Assembly: GCA_902363875.1 (NCBI GenBank)
Contig: CABJBO010000015.1
Location: 1 to 48,610 of the forward strand
Direction of reading: 5' to 3'
DNA from: Coriobacteriaceae bacterium
GTDB taxonomy: Bacteria; Actinomycetota; Coriobacteriia; Coriobacteriales; Coriobacteriaceae
Length of the DNA: 48,610 bases
Both the position numbers and the translations under genes were made by a program. Shown here in pieces: positions 1 to 9,178 of this stretch; within the stretch, counting starts at the first letter, position 1, and the number at the start of each line of letters is the position of its first letter. The notes under the pieces are model-generated. The model did not search any database. It was not told where the DNA came from and saw only the letters and a program-made list of their open reading frames with translations.

Positions 1-1
1 T

Positions 2-100
2 GACCTTCTGGTCATGCCGCCGAAGTTGAAAGGCAGATTGCCGCTCTGGCGGGTTTGCAGCGTCGAGCCGTTACGCGGTTTCGTAAAACCGCGTAACTAA
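2..100 (+). CDS. possible 3' end of a gene entering from the left (partial)
   Basis: An open frame without a stop runs from the window edge to a TAA at 98-100, immediately before a strong hairpin. It would give 32 residues rich in Leu, Pro, Arg and Val. A second frame ends two codons earlier at 94-96 but has a stop at 1-3. The perfect inverted repeat at 70-97 (arms GTTACGCGGTTT) lies inside the end of the frame, so this may be noncoding repeat sequence rather than a gene. No family is recognised. Confidence 0.2.
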   Translation, partial: DLLVMPPKLKGRLPLWRVCSVEPLRGFVKPRN

Positions 101-133
101 AAGGCCGCGGCCGGAAATCCCGGCTGCGGCCTT
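101..133 (-). terminator. tyrS terminator, possibly bidirectional
   Basis: The arms AAGGCCGC and GCGGCCTT enclose a GC-rich stem with an AAAT loop. Read on the minus strand, the hairpin is followed by TTTTAGTT just after tyrS ends. On the plus strand the T-tract is only two bases, so it serves mainly the minus strand. Confidence 0.75.
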
Positions 134-160
134 ATTGCACTTGTGAGGTCAACTCGCTCG

Positions 161-1372
161 TTAGACCAACTTAAAGCCCTTGCGCTTGCCCACGGAGAGG
201 GTGTCGCCCAGCTTGAGGGCGCTCGGATCGATGTTGTAGCTCTTGGGAGCCACAGCCTTGCCGTTGATCTTGACGCCGCCGCCGTCGATGTCGCGGCGGG
301 CCTGACCGGCGCTGGCCGAAAGGCCCAGGTCCTTGAGCAGGCCAGCGAGGTAAATCTGGCCCTCGTCGTTGACGGTCAGCTCAACGTGCTTATCGGGGAA
401 GTCGGCAAGCTGGCCCTCCTTGAACACACGGTCGAACTCGGCCTGAGCCTCGTCGCCGGCGCCAGCACCGTGGTAGGTGTCGCACAGGTCGCGGCCTAGA
501 GCGCGCTTGAGCTCGTAGGGGTCGGCGGAGCCATCGGCCAGGGCGGCATCGATCTTGTCGACCTCGGCCGGGGTGAGCGAACTGGCCAGACGATAGTACT
601 TGCCAATCATCTCGTCGGGGATGGACATGGTCTTGCCGAACATATCCTTGGGAGCATCGGTCAGGCCGATGTAGTTACCGTAGGACTTGGACATCTTACG
701 GACGCCGTCGGTGCCCTCGAGCAGCGGCATGGTGAGCGCGATCTGCGGTTCCATGCCCATCTTCTCCATGAGCTCGCGGCCGGCGAGCAGGTTAAAGAGC
801 TGGTCGGTGCCGCCCATCTCGACGTCGGCCTTGATCTGCACGGAGTCGAAGGCCTGCATCACAGGGTACAGGAACTCGTGCAGGGCAATCGGCGTCTGGG
901 ACTGGTAGCGCTTGGTAAAGTCGTCGCGCTCGAGGATGCGGGCGACGGTGAACTTGGAGCACACCTGCAGCAGGCCGGCCAGGTCCATCGAAAGGATCCA
1001 GTCGCCGTTGTGCACGATGGTGGTCTTCTCGGGGTCCAGGATCTTCATGGCCTGGCTCACGTAGGTCTCGGCGTTGGCCTCGATCTGCTCCTGCGAAAGC
1101 TGCGGGCGGGTGGAGTTCTTGCCCGAGGGGTCGCCGATCAGCGCAGTGCCGTTGCCGATGATAAGGGTGACGTTGTGGCCCAGGTCCTGGAACTGACGCA
1201 TCTTGCGCAGGGGCACGGCATGGCCCAGGTGCAGGTCGGGGCTGGTGGGATCGACGCCGAGCTTGATGTTGAGGGGCTCGCCCTTCTCAAGCTTCTTGCG
1301 AAGGTCGGCCTCGGGGACGATCTGCGCTGCACCCGAGGTGATGATACGCATTTGCTCGTCAACAGACAGCAT
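161..1372 (-). CDS. tyrS: tyrosyl-tRNA synthetase
   Basis: This cytoplasmic class I synthetase charges tRNA-Tyr with tyrosine. The 403-residue product has the HIGH-type motif HLGH at residues 48-51, the tyrosine-pocket segment around VEMGGTDQ (about 184-191), and KMSKS at 226-230. An S4-like RNA-binding domain follows at about 335-403. Length and motif form fit the bacterial TyrRS type that carries KMSKS. The start at 1372 is supported by an AAAGGAGG site 7-8 bases upstream. The 97-bp gap to the upstream U32 gene is too short for a T-box leader and I see no T-box motif. A terminator follows closely, so tyrS ends its transcription unit. Confidence 0.97.
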   Translation of the reverse strand: MLSVDEQMRIITSGAAQIVPEADLRKKLEKGEPLNIKLGVDPTSPDLHLGHAVPLRKMRQFQDLGHNVTLIIGNGTALIGDPSGKNSTRPQLSQEQIEANAETYVSQAMKILDPEKTTIVHNGDWILSMDLAGLLQVCSKFTVARILERDDFTKRYQSQTPIALHEFLYPVMQAFDSVQIKADVEMGGTDQLFNLLAGRELMEKMGMEPQIALTMPLLEGTDGVRKMSKSYGNYIGLTDAPKDMFGKTMSIPDEMIGKYYRLASSLTPAEVDKIDAALADGSADPYELKRALGRDLCDTYHGAGAGDEAQAEFDRVFKEGQLADFPDKHVELTVNDEGQIYLAGLLKDLGLSASAGQARRDIDGGGVKINGKAVAPKSYNIDPSALKLGDTLSVGKRKGFKLV

Positions 1373-1469
1373 TGGGTATCCTCCTTTTGCTATAGCACCC
1401 TCACCGGATACGGCGGTGCTGGAAGTTCATAAACCCACTAATAATAACCAAAACAGCGCGACGCGGCAC

Positions 1470-3446
1470 CTACGACAGGAAAATCCTCGTCCTGCCGCAC
1501 GCGTCGATAACGACCGGCAAACGCGTGCCGTCACGTTCGACCAAAAAGCGCGCCTGCTGACGGCGCGAGCAGTCACGGCAACGGACCTGCCCCGTTGCAT
1601 CCGTGGCGCAGGCGCCCTCGGCAGTCAGCAAGCAGTGCTCGCACACCATGAGCTCGGGACGGTCGGCATCGACAGGCCCCAAGACACCGGGGCAAGCGGC
1701 AAGCTCGGCAACACGCTCCGCATCATTGCCGAGCAACTCGGCCGACAAGCACACCCGCCCCGCACCGAGTCCGCGCAGCCAGGTAAGCGTGGCCCGATTG
1801 GCACAGAACACCGGCGCCGCCACGTCAAACGTTGTGCCCAGCTCGCGGGCCATCGCCACTTGTCCCAGATTGCGGCAGACGACGCGCCCGGCACGCTGCA
1901 TAAGCGCCCGAGTCCGCTCGGCGTCGCCCGCGCGGCACACTTCGTCGAGCACCACCGTTGTATCGGACAGATCTCGCTCATCGCGCGGACCCACATCCAT
2001 CAGCTCCCAGGCAAAGACCATACGAGCAAAATCCTCGCGCTTTGCCGGCCCCGCCGACCCCACCAACTCCGTCGACGCACCGCCATCCACCGCAGCGTCC
2101 TCAAAGGGCAGCACCTCAACGGCACGCGCAACGGGCGCAATCGCATCCGCCTCGGCCCGCATGCGCTCCAACACCGCCGCCGTCTGATCCAACACGCCGG
2201 CGCTGCGAATCAGATAGACCTCGCAGCCCGCGTCCACCTTACGTTTGCAATGCACGACGATGCGCTCTCCCGCAGCGGCATCCACGGGGCAAGGCACCTG
2301 TGGCCAGCGCTTGGGCACATCGGGACGCGCGTCGGCACCCGGGTAAAATCGGATTTCGAGCGTATCGCCCGCCGCCACGGCGGCATCGAGCTCAACGGTC
2401 ACCTCTTCGTGGCCCACAGCGACCAAGCGCCCCACGCGCACGCCCTGGTTAATTGCACGCTCAAAGCTCATCAGCTCGGCACCCGAACGCCCTCGCAGGT
2501 ACGCATCGGTAAACCCACGGTTAAACGACCTTCCCAGCTCGCGCTCAAGCTCTTCCACGGTACCGGGGTCCCACGCGCCGTCGCGCAGCATATCGAGCGC
2601 CCGGCGCCACGCCCGCACCACGTTGAATACGTAATCGGGGTTCTTCATGCGCCCCTCGATCTTGAGCGACGCAACGCCAGCATCTACAAGCTCGGGCAGA
2701 TGCGCAATACCCAGATAGTCATGCGGACACAGCAGACGATCTCCCTCGACGGCGACAACGCTCTGTCCCGCCTCGTCCACTAGGTCGTACGCCAGACGGC
2801 ACGGCTGCGTGCAGTCGCCGCGCATCGCCGATCGTCCACGCCGCAGGGCCGAGAACTCGCACGCCCCCGAATAGCCGATGCAAATCGCACCGTGGCAGAA
2901 TACCTCGATGGGCACGCCCGTGGCACAGAGCGCCGCAATCTCGTCGACCGTCAGCTCGCGTGCCGTCGTCACGCGCTCGACCCCCAGCTCATCGGCGGCA
3001 AGCCGCACGGCACCCTCGCTATGAGCGCCCGCCTGCGTGGACAGGTGAATCTCGACCCCGGGAATCGCCGCGCGCAGCGCGCAGGCCAACCCGGCATCGG
3101 CGACAATCAGAGCATCGGCGTCCAGCTCCAGTGCATGAGCTCCCAACGCCACCGCGTCGGACAACTCATCGTCAAACACGAACACGTTGAGCGTTACGTA
3201 CACACGCACGCCATGGGCATGCGCCACGGCGCAGCCGCGCGCAAACTCGTCATCCGTAAAGCCGTGGGCGCTCACACGGGCGTTAAAGCCGCCCAACCCC
3301 GCATAGATGGCATCGGTACCCGCGGCGATAGCCGCAAGCATCTGGTCGAGTCCGCCCGCCGGCGCCAGCAGCTCGGGCAGCGCCGCACTGACGACATCCA
3401 ATCCAGTCTCGCATTGTCCGCTCGGCCCCATCGCCCGAATCGCCAT
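1470..3446 (-). CDS. U32-family peptidase / tRNA or rRNA hydroxylation-type protein
   Basis: Members of this family were annotated as collagenase-like peptidases, but several bacterial ones are now known to act in RNA hydroxylation (TrhP on tRNA, RlhA on 23S rRNA). The N-terminal barrel begins with LPELLAPAGG, and the U32 signature EVFCHGAICIGYSGACEFS lies near residue 195. Cysteines at the signature and at CTQPC are typical of the iron-sulfur-type members. The C-terminal third carries extra cysteine pairs (CEHC, CRDC). I chose the ATG at 3446 because AAGGAG lies 7 bases upstream; an in-frame ATG nine codons earlier has no such site. The product is 658 residues, closer to RlhA than to the shorter TrhP. 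A second paralogue lies at 42860-45355. Which RNA it acts on cannot be told from sequence. Confidence 0.85.
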   Translation of the reverse strand: MAIRAMGPSGQCETGLDVVSAALPELLAPAGGLDQMLAAIAAGTDAIYAGLGGFNARVSAHGFTDDEFARGCAVAHAHGVRVYVTLNVFVFDDELSDAVALGAHALELDADALIVADAGLACALRAAIPGVEIHLSTQAGAHSEGAVRLAADELGVERVTTARELTVDEIAALCATGVPIEVFCHGAICIGYSGACEFSALRRGRSAMRGDCTQPCRLAYDLVDEAGQSVVAVEGDRLLCPHDYLGIAHLPELVDAGVASLKIEGRMKNPDYVFNVVRAWRRALDMLRDGAWDPGTVEELERELGRSFNRGFTDAYLRGRSGAELMSFERAINQGVRVGRLVAVGHEEVTVELDAAVAAGDTLEIRFYPGADARPDVPKRWPQVPCPVDAAAGERIVVHCKRKVDAGCEVYLIRSAGVLDQTAAVLERMRAEADAIAPVARAVEVLPFEDAAVDGGASTELVGSAGPAKREDFARMVFAWELMDVGPRDERDLSDTTVVLDEVCRAGDAERTRALMQRAGRVVCRNLGQVAMARELGTTFDVAAPVFCANRATLTWLRGLGAGRVCLSAELLGNDAERVAELAACPGVLGPVDADRPELMVCEHCLLTAEGACATDATGQVRCRDCSRRQQARFLVERDGTRLPVVIDACGRTRIFLS

Positions 3447-3608
3447 CGACAAACTCCTTACCAAGGTATGCATTCACTCTGAAAAATGCCGTCTTCCAGC
3501 ATACACGAGGCCTCGCGCGCCCCGTTTGGTTTATCGTGTAATAACTTATGTCCATCCTGCCCCGACGGCACATCCACCGTCCGGCACGACATACCTGGAG
3601 GTCAATAT

Positions 3609-5807
3609 ATGGGTCCTCGCCAACGACAGGGACACAGCCGTTCAAAGACGCACGCCCTGCCCATAATCCTGCTCTCGTTTTTGGGCTTTCTGCTGATTGC
3701 GGGCGTGGCGTTTGGCATCGGCATGGTCGGCAACGTCAACCGCTGGCTGTCCGATCTGCCCGACTACACCGACGCCAACGCGTATCTGGTGAGCGAGCCC
3801 ACCGAGATCGTCGACTGCAACGGCAACAAGATCGCGAGCTTCTACACGCAAAACCGCAAATCCATCACCAAGGACGAGGTCTCCCCCTACGTGCTGCAGG
3901 GCACCGTTGACGTCGAGGACGAGCGCTTCTACGAGCACGGCGGTATCGACCTGTGGGGTATCGCGCGTGCTGCGGTGGCAACCCTCGGCGGCGGGCACGA
4001 AGGCGCCTCGACTATCACCCAGCAGCTGGTGCGCAACACCATCCTGCAGGAGGAGCAGTTCGACTCGACCATTGAGCGTAAGGTGCGCGAGGCCTACATC
4101 GCCATCAAGATGGAGGACATGTACTCCAAAGACGAGATCCTCATGATGTACCTCAACACCATCTATTACGGCCACGGCGCCTACGGCATCGAGGCCGCAG
4201 CCGAGACCTATCTGTCCAAGAGCGCCGCCGACCTCACCCTCAGCGAGGCCGCGCTGCTCATCGGCCTTCCCAACTCGCCTTCGCAGTACGACCCCACGGT
4301 CAACCCCGATCTGGCACTGTCTCGCCGCAACAAGGTTCTCGACAACATGCTGCGCCTGGGCCACATCACCCAGGAGGAGCACGATGCCGCACAGGCCGAG
4401 CCCATCACCCTCAACGTGACCGAAATCTCGGGCAGCGGCGTCGACGTATACTCGCAGCCCTACTTTGTCTCCTACGTCAAGCAGCTACTGGAGCAGGAGT
4501 TCTCGACCGACGTGCTCTTTAAGGGCGGCCTGACCGTCAAGACCACCATCGACCCCACGATGCAGCAGGTGGCAGAGAATGCCGTCCGCGAGCAGCTCGA
4601 CACGCTCTCGCTTGACGGCCTGGACATGGGCATGGTCGTCGTCGACCCCAAGACCGGCTACATCAAGTGCATGGTGGGCGGCTACGACTACAACGCCGAC
4701 GAGAACCACGTAAACCATGCCACGGCCAAGCGTCCCGTCGGCTCCACCTTTAAGGCCTTTACGCTGGCAACTGCCATCCAAAACGGCATGAACCCCAACG
4801 TCACCCTCAACTGCAACTCGCCGCTCAAGGCCAAGGGCACCACAACCGAGGTACAAAACTACGCCAACCAGAGCTATGGCAACATCACTCTTAAGCAGGC
4901 GACGGCATACTCCTCCAACACCGGCTACATCCAGGTGGCGGAAGCCGTCGGCAACAGCAAGATCATCTCGCTCGTCAAAAAGCTCGGCATCGACCCCGCC
5001 AAGGACAACATCGAGGACGTTCCCGTCATGACGCTCGGCACCGGCTCGATCTCGCCACTCGAGATGGCCGCCGCCTACGCGACGTTTGCCAACGGCGGCT
5101 ACTATCGCCAGCCGATCGCCATCACCGAGATTGATTCTCGTACCGGTTCGGTGCTGTACCAGCACACCGACAATCCCTCACAGGTGCTTACCGAGGGCGA
5201 GGCCGCCGCGGTCACCGATGTTCTGTCCGGCGTCATGAAGGGCAGCGGTACGGGTGCTGCCGGCGCCCTGAGTGTCAACCAGCCCTATGCCGGCAAGACG
5301 GGCACCACCGACAACACCACCAACCTGTGGTTCTGCGGCTATACCCCGCAGCTGGCGTGCGCCCTGTGGACCGGCTATTCCGCGGGCGAGATCCCCATCC
5401 AAAAGTACGGCACGGACCTGCTGGGCGACAGCACCAACCTGCCTGTCTTTAAGCGGTTTATGAACACCGTTCTGACCGGTACCGAGCGCGAGGAGTTTGC
5501 GACCGGAACGGCGCCCACCTACAAGAACAACAGCGTCTGGAAGTTCTACGGCACCAATAACACCAAGAAGTCGGAGAACGACGACAAGGACAAGGACGAA
5601 GAGGAAGAGGAAACCACCACAACGACTACCACGACGACCACGACCACCGAGACCACGGGCGGCGACACCACCGGCGGCACCGGTACGACCGGTGGCTCGA
5701 CGGGCGGCTCCACTGGTGGTTCGACCGGCGGCGATGGCGGCACGCCTACGCCTACGCCCACTCCCACTCCCGACCCCTCGCCCACGCCTGACGATACGGT
5801 CGGCTAA
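3609..5807 (+). CDS. class A penicillin-binding protein (transglycosylase/transpeptidase)
   Basis: This bifunctional enzyme polymerises glycan strands from lipid II and cross-links peptides, anchored in the membrane with its catalytic part outside. A short basic N-terminus is followed by one membrane segment at about residues 19-42. The GT51 transglycosylase domain shows EDERFYEHGG (catalytic Glu near 103) and GASTITQQLVRN. The transpeptidase domain has STFK with nucleophile Ser379, SSN at 435-437, and KTGTTDN from 563. The tail after about residue 655 is low complexity: an acidic Lys/Glu/Asp stretch, a run of Thr, Gly-Gly-Ser/Thr repeats and Pro-Thr repeats, probably a flexible wall-spanning linker. 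The start at 3609 follows GGAGGT by 7 bases; the open frame extends upstream but lacks a comparable site. It is divergent from the U32 gene. It could be named PBP1A/PonA-like. Confidence 0.95.
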   Translation: MGPRQRQGHSRSKTHALPIILLSFLGFLLIAGVAFGIGMVGNVNRWLSDLPDYTDANAYLVSEPTEIVDCNGNKIASFYTQNRKSITKDEVSPYVLQGTVDVEDERFYEHGGIDLWGIARAAVATLGGGHEGASTITQQLVRNTILQEEQFDSTIERKVREAYIAIKMEDMYSKDEILMMYLNTIYYGHGAYGIEAAAETYLSKSAADLTLSEAALLIGLPNSPSQYDPTVNPDLALSRRNKVLDNMLRLGHITQEEHDAAQAEPITLNVTEISGSGVDVYSQPYFVSYVKQLLEQEFSTDVLFKGGLTVKTTIDPTMQQVAENAVREQLDTLSLDGLDMGMVVVDPKTGYIKCMVGGYDYNADENHVNHATAKRPVGSTFKAFTLATAIQNGMNPNVTLNCNSPLKAKGTTTEVQNYANQSYGNITLKQATAYSSNTGYIQVAEAVGNSKIISLVKKLGIDPAKDNIEDVPVMTLGTGSISPLEMAAAYATFANGGYYRQPIAITEIDSRTGSVLYQHTDNPSQVLTEGEAAAVTDVLSGVMKGSGTGAAGALSVNQPYAGKTGTTDNTTNLWFCGYTPQLACALWTGYSAGEIPIQKYGTDLLGDSTNLPVFKRFMNTVLTGTEREEFATGTAPTYKNNSVWKFYGTNNTKKSENDDKDKDEEEEETTTTTTTTTTTTETTGGDTTGGTGTTGGSTGGSTGGSTGGDGGTPTPTPTPTPDPSPTPDDTVG

Positions 5808-5829
5808 GAAGTACGCGACTAAAGCCAAC

Positions 5830-5868
5830 AAGGCCCCGAGCAGCTTATTGAACTGCTCGGGGCCTTTT
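5830..5868. terminator. bidirectional terminator between the PBP gene and argR
   Basis: Arms AAGGCCCCGAGCAG and CTGCTCGGGGCCTT flank a short loop. The plus strand ends in TTTT and the minus strand reads into CCTTGTTGG. It lies between two convergent genes. Confidence 0.85.
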
Positions 5869-5991
5869 AGTTTGAAGCGACCTGGTGGGCGGTCTTTATA
5901 CCGGCAAACAAAAAGGGATACCGACCAACGTCGACACCCCTTACAAGCCACTATGTAAGCGCACGCAGTGCCGAGCGCACGACCCGCACGC

Positions 5992-6429
5992 CTACTTGCG
6001 AGAATTGCTCAGCTTATTGATCAGCGCCTCGAGACGCTCGCCGTCCTCGGCCGTCTGGGCAATAACCAAAATCGTATCGTTGCCGGCAAGCGAGCCAAGC
6101 ACATCGGGCAACTCTGCCGCATCAACGGCGGCGGCGATGCCGGAAGCCGTGCCAGGCTGAGCCTTGATCATAACCAGATTATCGGTACGCAGAACGCCCG
6201 TTACGAGCTCGGAAACCATGCGCTGCAGGTGCAGGTCCTCTGCCAGAACATAGATGCCCTCAGGGAGCTTACGCAGCCCCATATCGGCAATATCGCGAGA
6301 GACAGTCGCCTGCGTGCAATCAAAGCCCATAGCACGGAGCTCATCGACCAGCACACGCTGCGTGCGGACGTCCTTATTGCGCACAATATCTCTAATGGCA
6401 TCCTGGCGCCCATTGCGTTTTTTAGCCAT
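5992..6429 (-). CDS. argR: arginine repressor/activator
   Basis: ArgR binds arginine through its C-terminal hexamer domain and controls arginine synthesis and breakdown genes. The 145-residue product has the N-terminal winged helix with the family signature around TQATVSRDIADMGLRK, and the C-terminal part with the arginine-contact type segment GSLAGNDTILVI. The start at 6429 (MAKKRNGRQ) is supported by GAGGG 8 bases upstream; the open frame continues 11 codons further without another site. No arginine genes are adjacent in this window, but ygeW (a carbamoyltransferase relative) lies 17 kb away; no link is implied. A palindrome upstream (6463-6477) may be an autoregulatory site. Confidence 0.95.
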   Translation of the reverse strand: MAKKRNGRQDAIRDIVRNKDVRTQRVLVDELRAMGFDCTQATVSRDIADMGLRKLPEGIYVLAEDLHLQRMVSELVTGVLRTDNLVMIKAQPGTASGIAAAVDAAELPDVLGSLAGNDTILVIAQTAEDGERLEALINKLSNSRK

Positions 6430-6462
6430 ACAAACCCTCACTCCAAAAGATGGCGGAGACAA

Positions 6463-6477
6463 TCAATCAGTGATTGA
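6463..6477. promoter_or_regulatory. short palindrome upstream of argR, candidate operator
   Basis: The sequence TCAATCA-G-TGATTGA is a perfect inverted repeat with 7-base arms, 34 bases before the argR start. Its position fits a regulator site. It does not match the classical ARG box well, so binding by ArgR is only a guess. Confidence 0.35.
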
Positions 6478-6561
6478 ATAGTTTAACGCTATTTGAAGGC
6501 TTTTGTGTATAAGAACGCATTTCGAAACAATTCTATGCAAGTTTGTTTCGTAATGAGCCGT

Positions 6562-7602
6562 TTAGGCGGTTTTTGCGCCCGTCCGGTTAAGAAAAGCTGC
6601 CAGATGCGTACACATCACGCAACGCGCGGGCTTGGCGCTAGCGATCGGCCCAAACAACAGACCGAGCCCCCGATGGTTATCCTTGAGCGCGGCGACCATC
6701 TGACGGGTTCGAGGCGCCTCGAGCATATCACGCATGCGGGCGGAACGCTCGATTGACGACACCCCATGCGGGCTCAGACACAAATTCTCGATGCAGGCGA
6801 CCAGTCCGGCAAAGTAGAACTTTTGGCTTGCCAGCTTGAGCCGGCCACCGCTATCTGCTTCCGAGAGTGAGTCCGCAAGCTCGTCGAGTGCTCGGGTGTC
6901 ATCGGATACCCTGGCATACATGGTGGGATCAAAGGCATCTGTAAGCTTAGGCGCCACCGCGTGGAAACAAGCGTCGCCGCATCCGGAGACGCGCTGCGCC
7001 TGCGAGAGCGCGCATGCCATAAACCCAACTGTGCGAAACGCCTTGTCGCACAAAAGGCATGCCTCAAACAGCGGACGGCTATACATCACGCCAGAGACTT
7101 GAGCAACCAAGCCGCCTAAAATCAACTGAGGCAGCCCGGCCACCATCGAAGACTTGTCTTCAATGACAATAGAGGCAGCATCCAAGACACGCGAATGGCG
7201 CTCTCGATGTGCATCATAGCGGTCGAGCGACACCGTGGGGAACACTATGTCTGCCGCAGTATCGCACGCGATATCGACCATCTTGGAAAGGGATTGCGGA
7301 GCAAACCACTCATCGGCGTTCATGGCGATGATTTGAGAGCCGCGCGAGGCAGCAAAACCGGCACGAAGACACGCGCCGCGCGTCGCGTCCTCGACGTCAA
7401 TCAAATCAATATGGATGTCCCTGTCGGCAGCAACTTGAAGCGAATGGCGCACACCGGGCGCAGTATCGCGACAGACAACGACAATCTGCAAATCGTAGAG
7501 GTCTTGGTTCTGGATACTCTCGAGCGCACGCATCGCATAGCTGGGCGAACCTTCTACCACAAGGATCACCGAAAGTCGCGGATGCGAGCCACGTCGAACC
7601 AA
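6562..7602 (-). CDS. family 2 glycosyltransferase
   Basis: The 346-residue product starts with RLSVILVVEGSPSYAMRALESI, the usual first strand and helix of GT-A fold family 2 enzymes. ALESIQNQDLYDLQIVVV and the later acidic NADEW (about residues 95-99), in the place of the metal-binding DxD, support this. Such enzymes move a sugar from a nucleotide donor to a cell-envelope acceptor at the inner membrane face. There is no clear membrane segment, and no other envelope genes are adjacent, so substrate and acceptor are unknown. The start codon is a TTG at 7602 preceded by GAGAGG; the first in-frame ATG lies inside the conserved fold. It is transcribed towards argR with a 132-bp gap. Confidence 0.8.
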   Translation of the reverse strand: MVRRGSHPRLSVILVVEGSPSYAMRALESIQNQDLYDLQIVVVCRDTAPGVRHSLQVAADRDIHIDLIDVEDATRGACLRAGFAASRGSQIIAMNADEWFAPQSLSKMVDIACDTAADIVFPTVSLDRYDAHRERHSRVLDAASIVIEDKSSMVAGLPQLILGGLVAQVSGVMYSRPLFEACLLCDKAFRTVGFMACALSQAQRVSGCGDACFHAVAPKLTDAFDPTMYARVSDDTRALDELADSLSEADSGGRLKLASQKFYFAGLVACIENLCLSPHGVSSIERSARMRDMLEAPRTRQMVAALKDNHRGLGLLFGPIASAKPARCVMCTHLAAFLNRTGAKTA

Positions 7603-7763
7603 ATTATCCGTCCTCTCGACAGCAATGAATCAAACCGTGGTTCATGGTACACCCCGGCAATAAAAGCAATGAGACACCGGTTGCATTGCACGCCAAGAAC
7701 AGATGTTGCACACGCGCAGCCCACAGATGACAGGTGTCGACGCACGACACGTCGAGCCCTCCC

Positions 7764-8588
7764 CTAGTCGAGCACGACAAGCTCGGCGGGATCGTAATCC
7801 ACGCCCATAAACGTAAGGCCGCAGGCAGGAGCCGTGGGGCCCGCAGCGGTACGGTCGCAAGCATCGATAACCTCGCGCATCCACTCGGGTTCACGGCGAT
7901 GCATGCCAATCTCGACAAGCGTGCCCACGATCGTACGGACCATCGAATGCAGAAACGCATTGCCCTCGATGGTGAACGTCAGGATGTCCTCGCCAAACGC
8001 AACCTCATGGCCAAATTCGGCACGCATCACGCAGCGATGCGTGGGCTTGCCAACGGCCGAGGCAACCTTGCAAAAGCTCTTAAAGTCCTGCTCGCCCAAA
8101 AGCGCAGGGCAGGCGGCCGCCATCGCATCGACGTCGAGGGGATAGCGATGCCACCACACCGCACCGCGCGAGAGCACGGGGCGCGCATCGCGATCGGCAA
8201 TACGGTACGTATACGTACGGGACCGCGCGTCAAAGCGGGCAGAAAAGCCCCTACGGGCCTTGTAGACCTCGTTTATGGCGATATCTTTGGGCAGGAGGGC
8301 ATCCATAGCCCTCAGCCACCTACGGCGCGTACAAGCGAGCTCAGCGTCCGTTACGGGCACGCTAATGTACTGGGCCACCGCATGCACGCCGGCATCGGTA
8401 CGACCCGCACACGTCAGATCGATCGGGCGGCGCAGCAGCGTCTCGATAGCGCGGCGTAACTCGCCCGCAACGGTCGTCTGGCCCGGCTGCTCGGCAAATC
8501 CGCTATAGGACGAGCCATCATAGGCAACACGGAATACAAGCGTGGCATCGAGCTCAGGAATCGAATTGAAATCAGACGGCGCGGTCAT
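7764..8588 (-). CDS. truA: tRNA pseudouridine(38-40) synthase
   Basis: TruA converts uridines 38-40 in the anticodon stem-loop of tRNAs to pseudouridine. The 274-residue product has the catalytic aspartate at about residue 65 within AGRTDAGVHA, and the second-domain motifs FKSFCK and GNAFLHSMVRTIVGTLVEIG. The start at 8588 (MTAPSDF) has GGGAG 6-7 bases upstream. A TTG five codons earlier is possible but has no better site. truA conventionally follows rplQ, as here, but a strong terminator (8624-8654) stands between them, so its expression depends on readthrough or a promoter within about 40 bp. Confidence 0.95.
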   Translation of the reverse strand: MTAPSDFNSIPELDATLVFRVAYDGSSYSGFAEQPGQTTVAGELRRAIETLLRRPIDLTCAGRTDAGVHAVAQYISVPVTDAELACTRRRWLRAMDALLPKDIAINEVYKARRGFSARFDARSRTYTYRIADRDARPVLSRGAVWWHRYPLDVDAMAAACPALLGEQDFKSFCKVASAVGKPTHRCVMRAEFGHEVAFGEDILTFTIEGNAFLHSMVRTIVGTLVEIGMHRREPEWMREVIDACDRTAAGPTAPACGLTFMGVDYDPAELVVLD

Positions 8589-8623
8589 GGGCGCTCCCAA
8601 CAAACAATCAACGGTATCGCGAC

Positions 8624-8654
8624 AAAAAAAGAGGGGTACGCGAACGTACCCCTC
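8624..8654 (-). terminator. terminator of the ribosomal operon after rplQ
   Basis: Arms GAGGGGTACG and CGTACCCCTC with a four-base loop. On the minus strand the stem is followed by seven T residues, a textbook intrinsic terminator. It lies just 36 bases before the truA start. Confidence 0.92.
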
Positions 8655-8680
8655 GAATATAGCCTATGCAGACGGATTGT

Positions 8681-9148
8681 CTACTCAGCGGTCTCCTCAG
8701 CAGGAGCCTCCTCGACGGCCTCGACCTTCTTGGGAGCAGCGGCCTTCTTGGGGGCCGGAGCAGCCTTCTTGGCCTTAGGCGTGCAAGGCTCGGTGACGAG
8801 CTCCATGATAACGATAGGAGCGTTGTCGCCCTTACGATTGCCGAGCTTCATGATGCGGGTGTAACCGCCGTTGCGGTCCTGCCACATGCCCTGGGCAGCC
8901 TTGTCGAAGATCTCGGCAACGAGCTGCTTATCGCCGAGCTTGGCGATGGCCAGACGACGAGAGTGCAGGTCGCCCTTCTTGGCCCAGGTGATGATCGGAT
9001 CGACGACCGAACGCAGCGCCTTAGCGCGGGTCTCGGTGGTCTTGATGCGGTCGTTCTCGAAGAGGGCCTTGGCCAGGCTCTTCTTCATGGCCTTGGTGTG
9101 GCTCGCATCGGTGCCGAGCTTCAGGCCCTTCTTAACGTTGTGACGCAT
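8681..9148 (-). CDS. rplQ: ribosomal protein L17
   Basis: L17 is a large-subunit protein near the exit tunnel. The conserved core MRHNVKKGLKLGTDASHTKAM and the segment GDLHSRRLAIAKLGDK are present. After about residue 118 there is a 37-residue tail of Lys/Ala/Pro then Glu/Ala, longer than the roughly 120-residue E. coli protein. Alanine-rich tails of this sort are common in actinobacterial L17. It is the last gene of the operon, 30 bp after rpoA, and a strong terminator follows. Confidence 0.97.
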   Translation of the reverse strand: MRHNVKKGLKLGTDASHTKAMKKSLAKALFENDRIKTTETRAKALRSVVDPIITWAKKGDLHSRRLAIAKLGDKQLVAEIFDKAAQGMWQDRNGGYTRIMKLGNRKGDNAPIVIMELVTEPCTPKAKKAAPAPKKAAAPKKVEAVEEAPAEETAE

Positions 9149-9178
9149 GGTCTAGTTTCTCCTCAAATATGCGAAGCA

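Noticed and set aside
1373..1469. T-box leader before tyrS
   Set aside because: The gap is 97 bp, too short, and no T-box antiterminator motif is visible.
1203..2783. A 526-codon plus-strand frame
   Set aside because: It spans the tyrS start and the U32 gene in antisense and has no motif or ribosome site.
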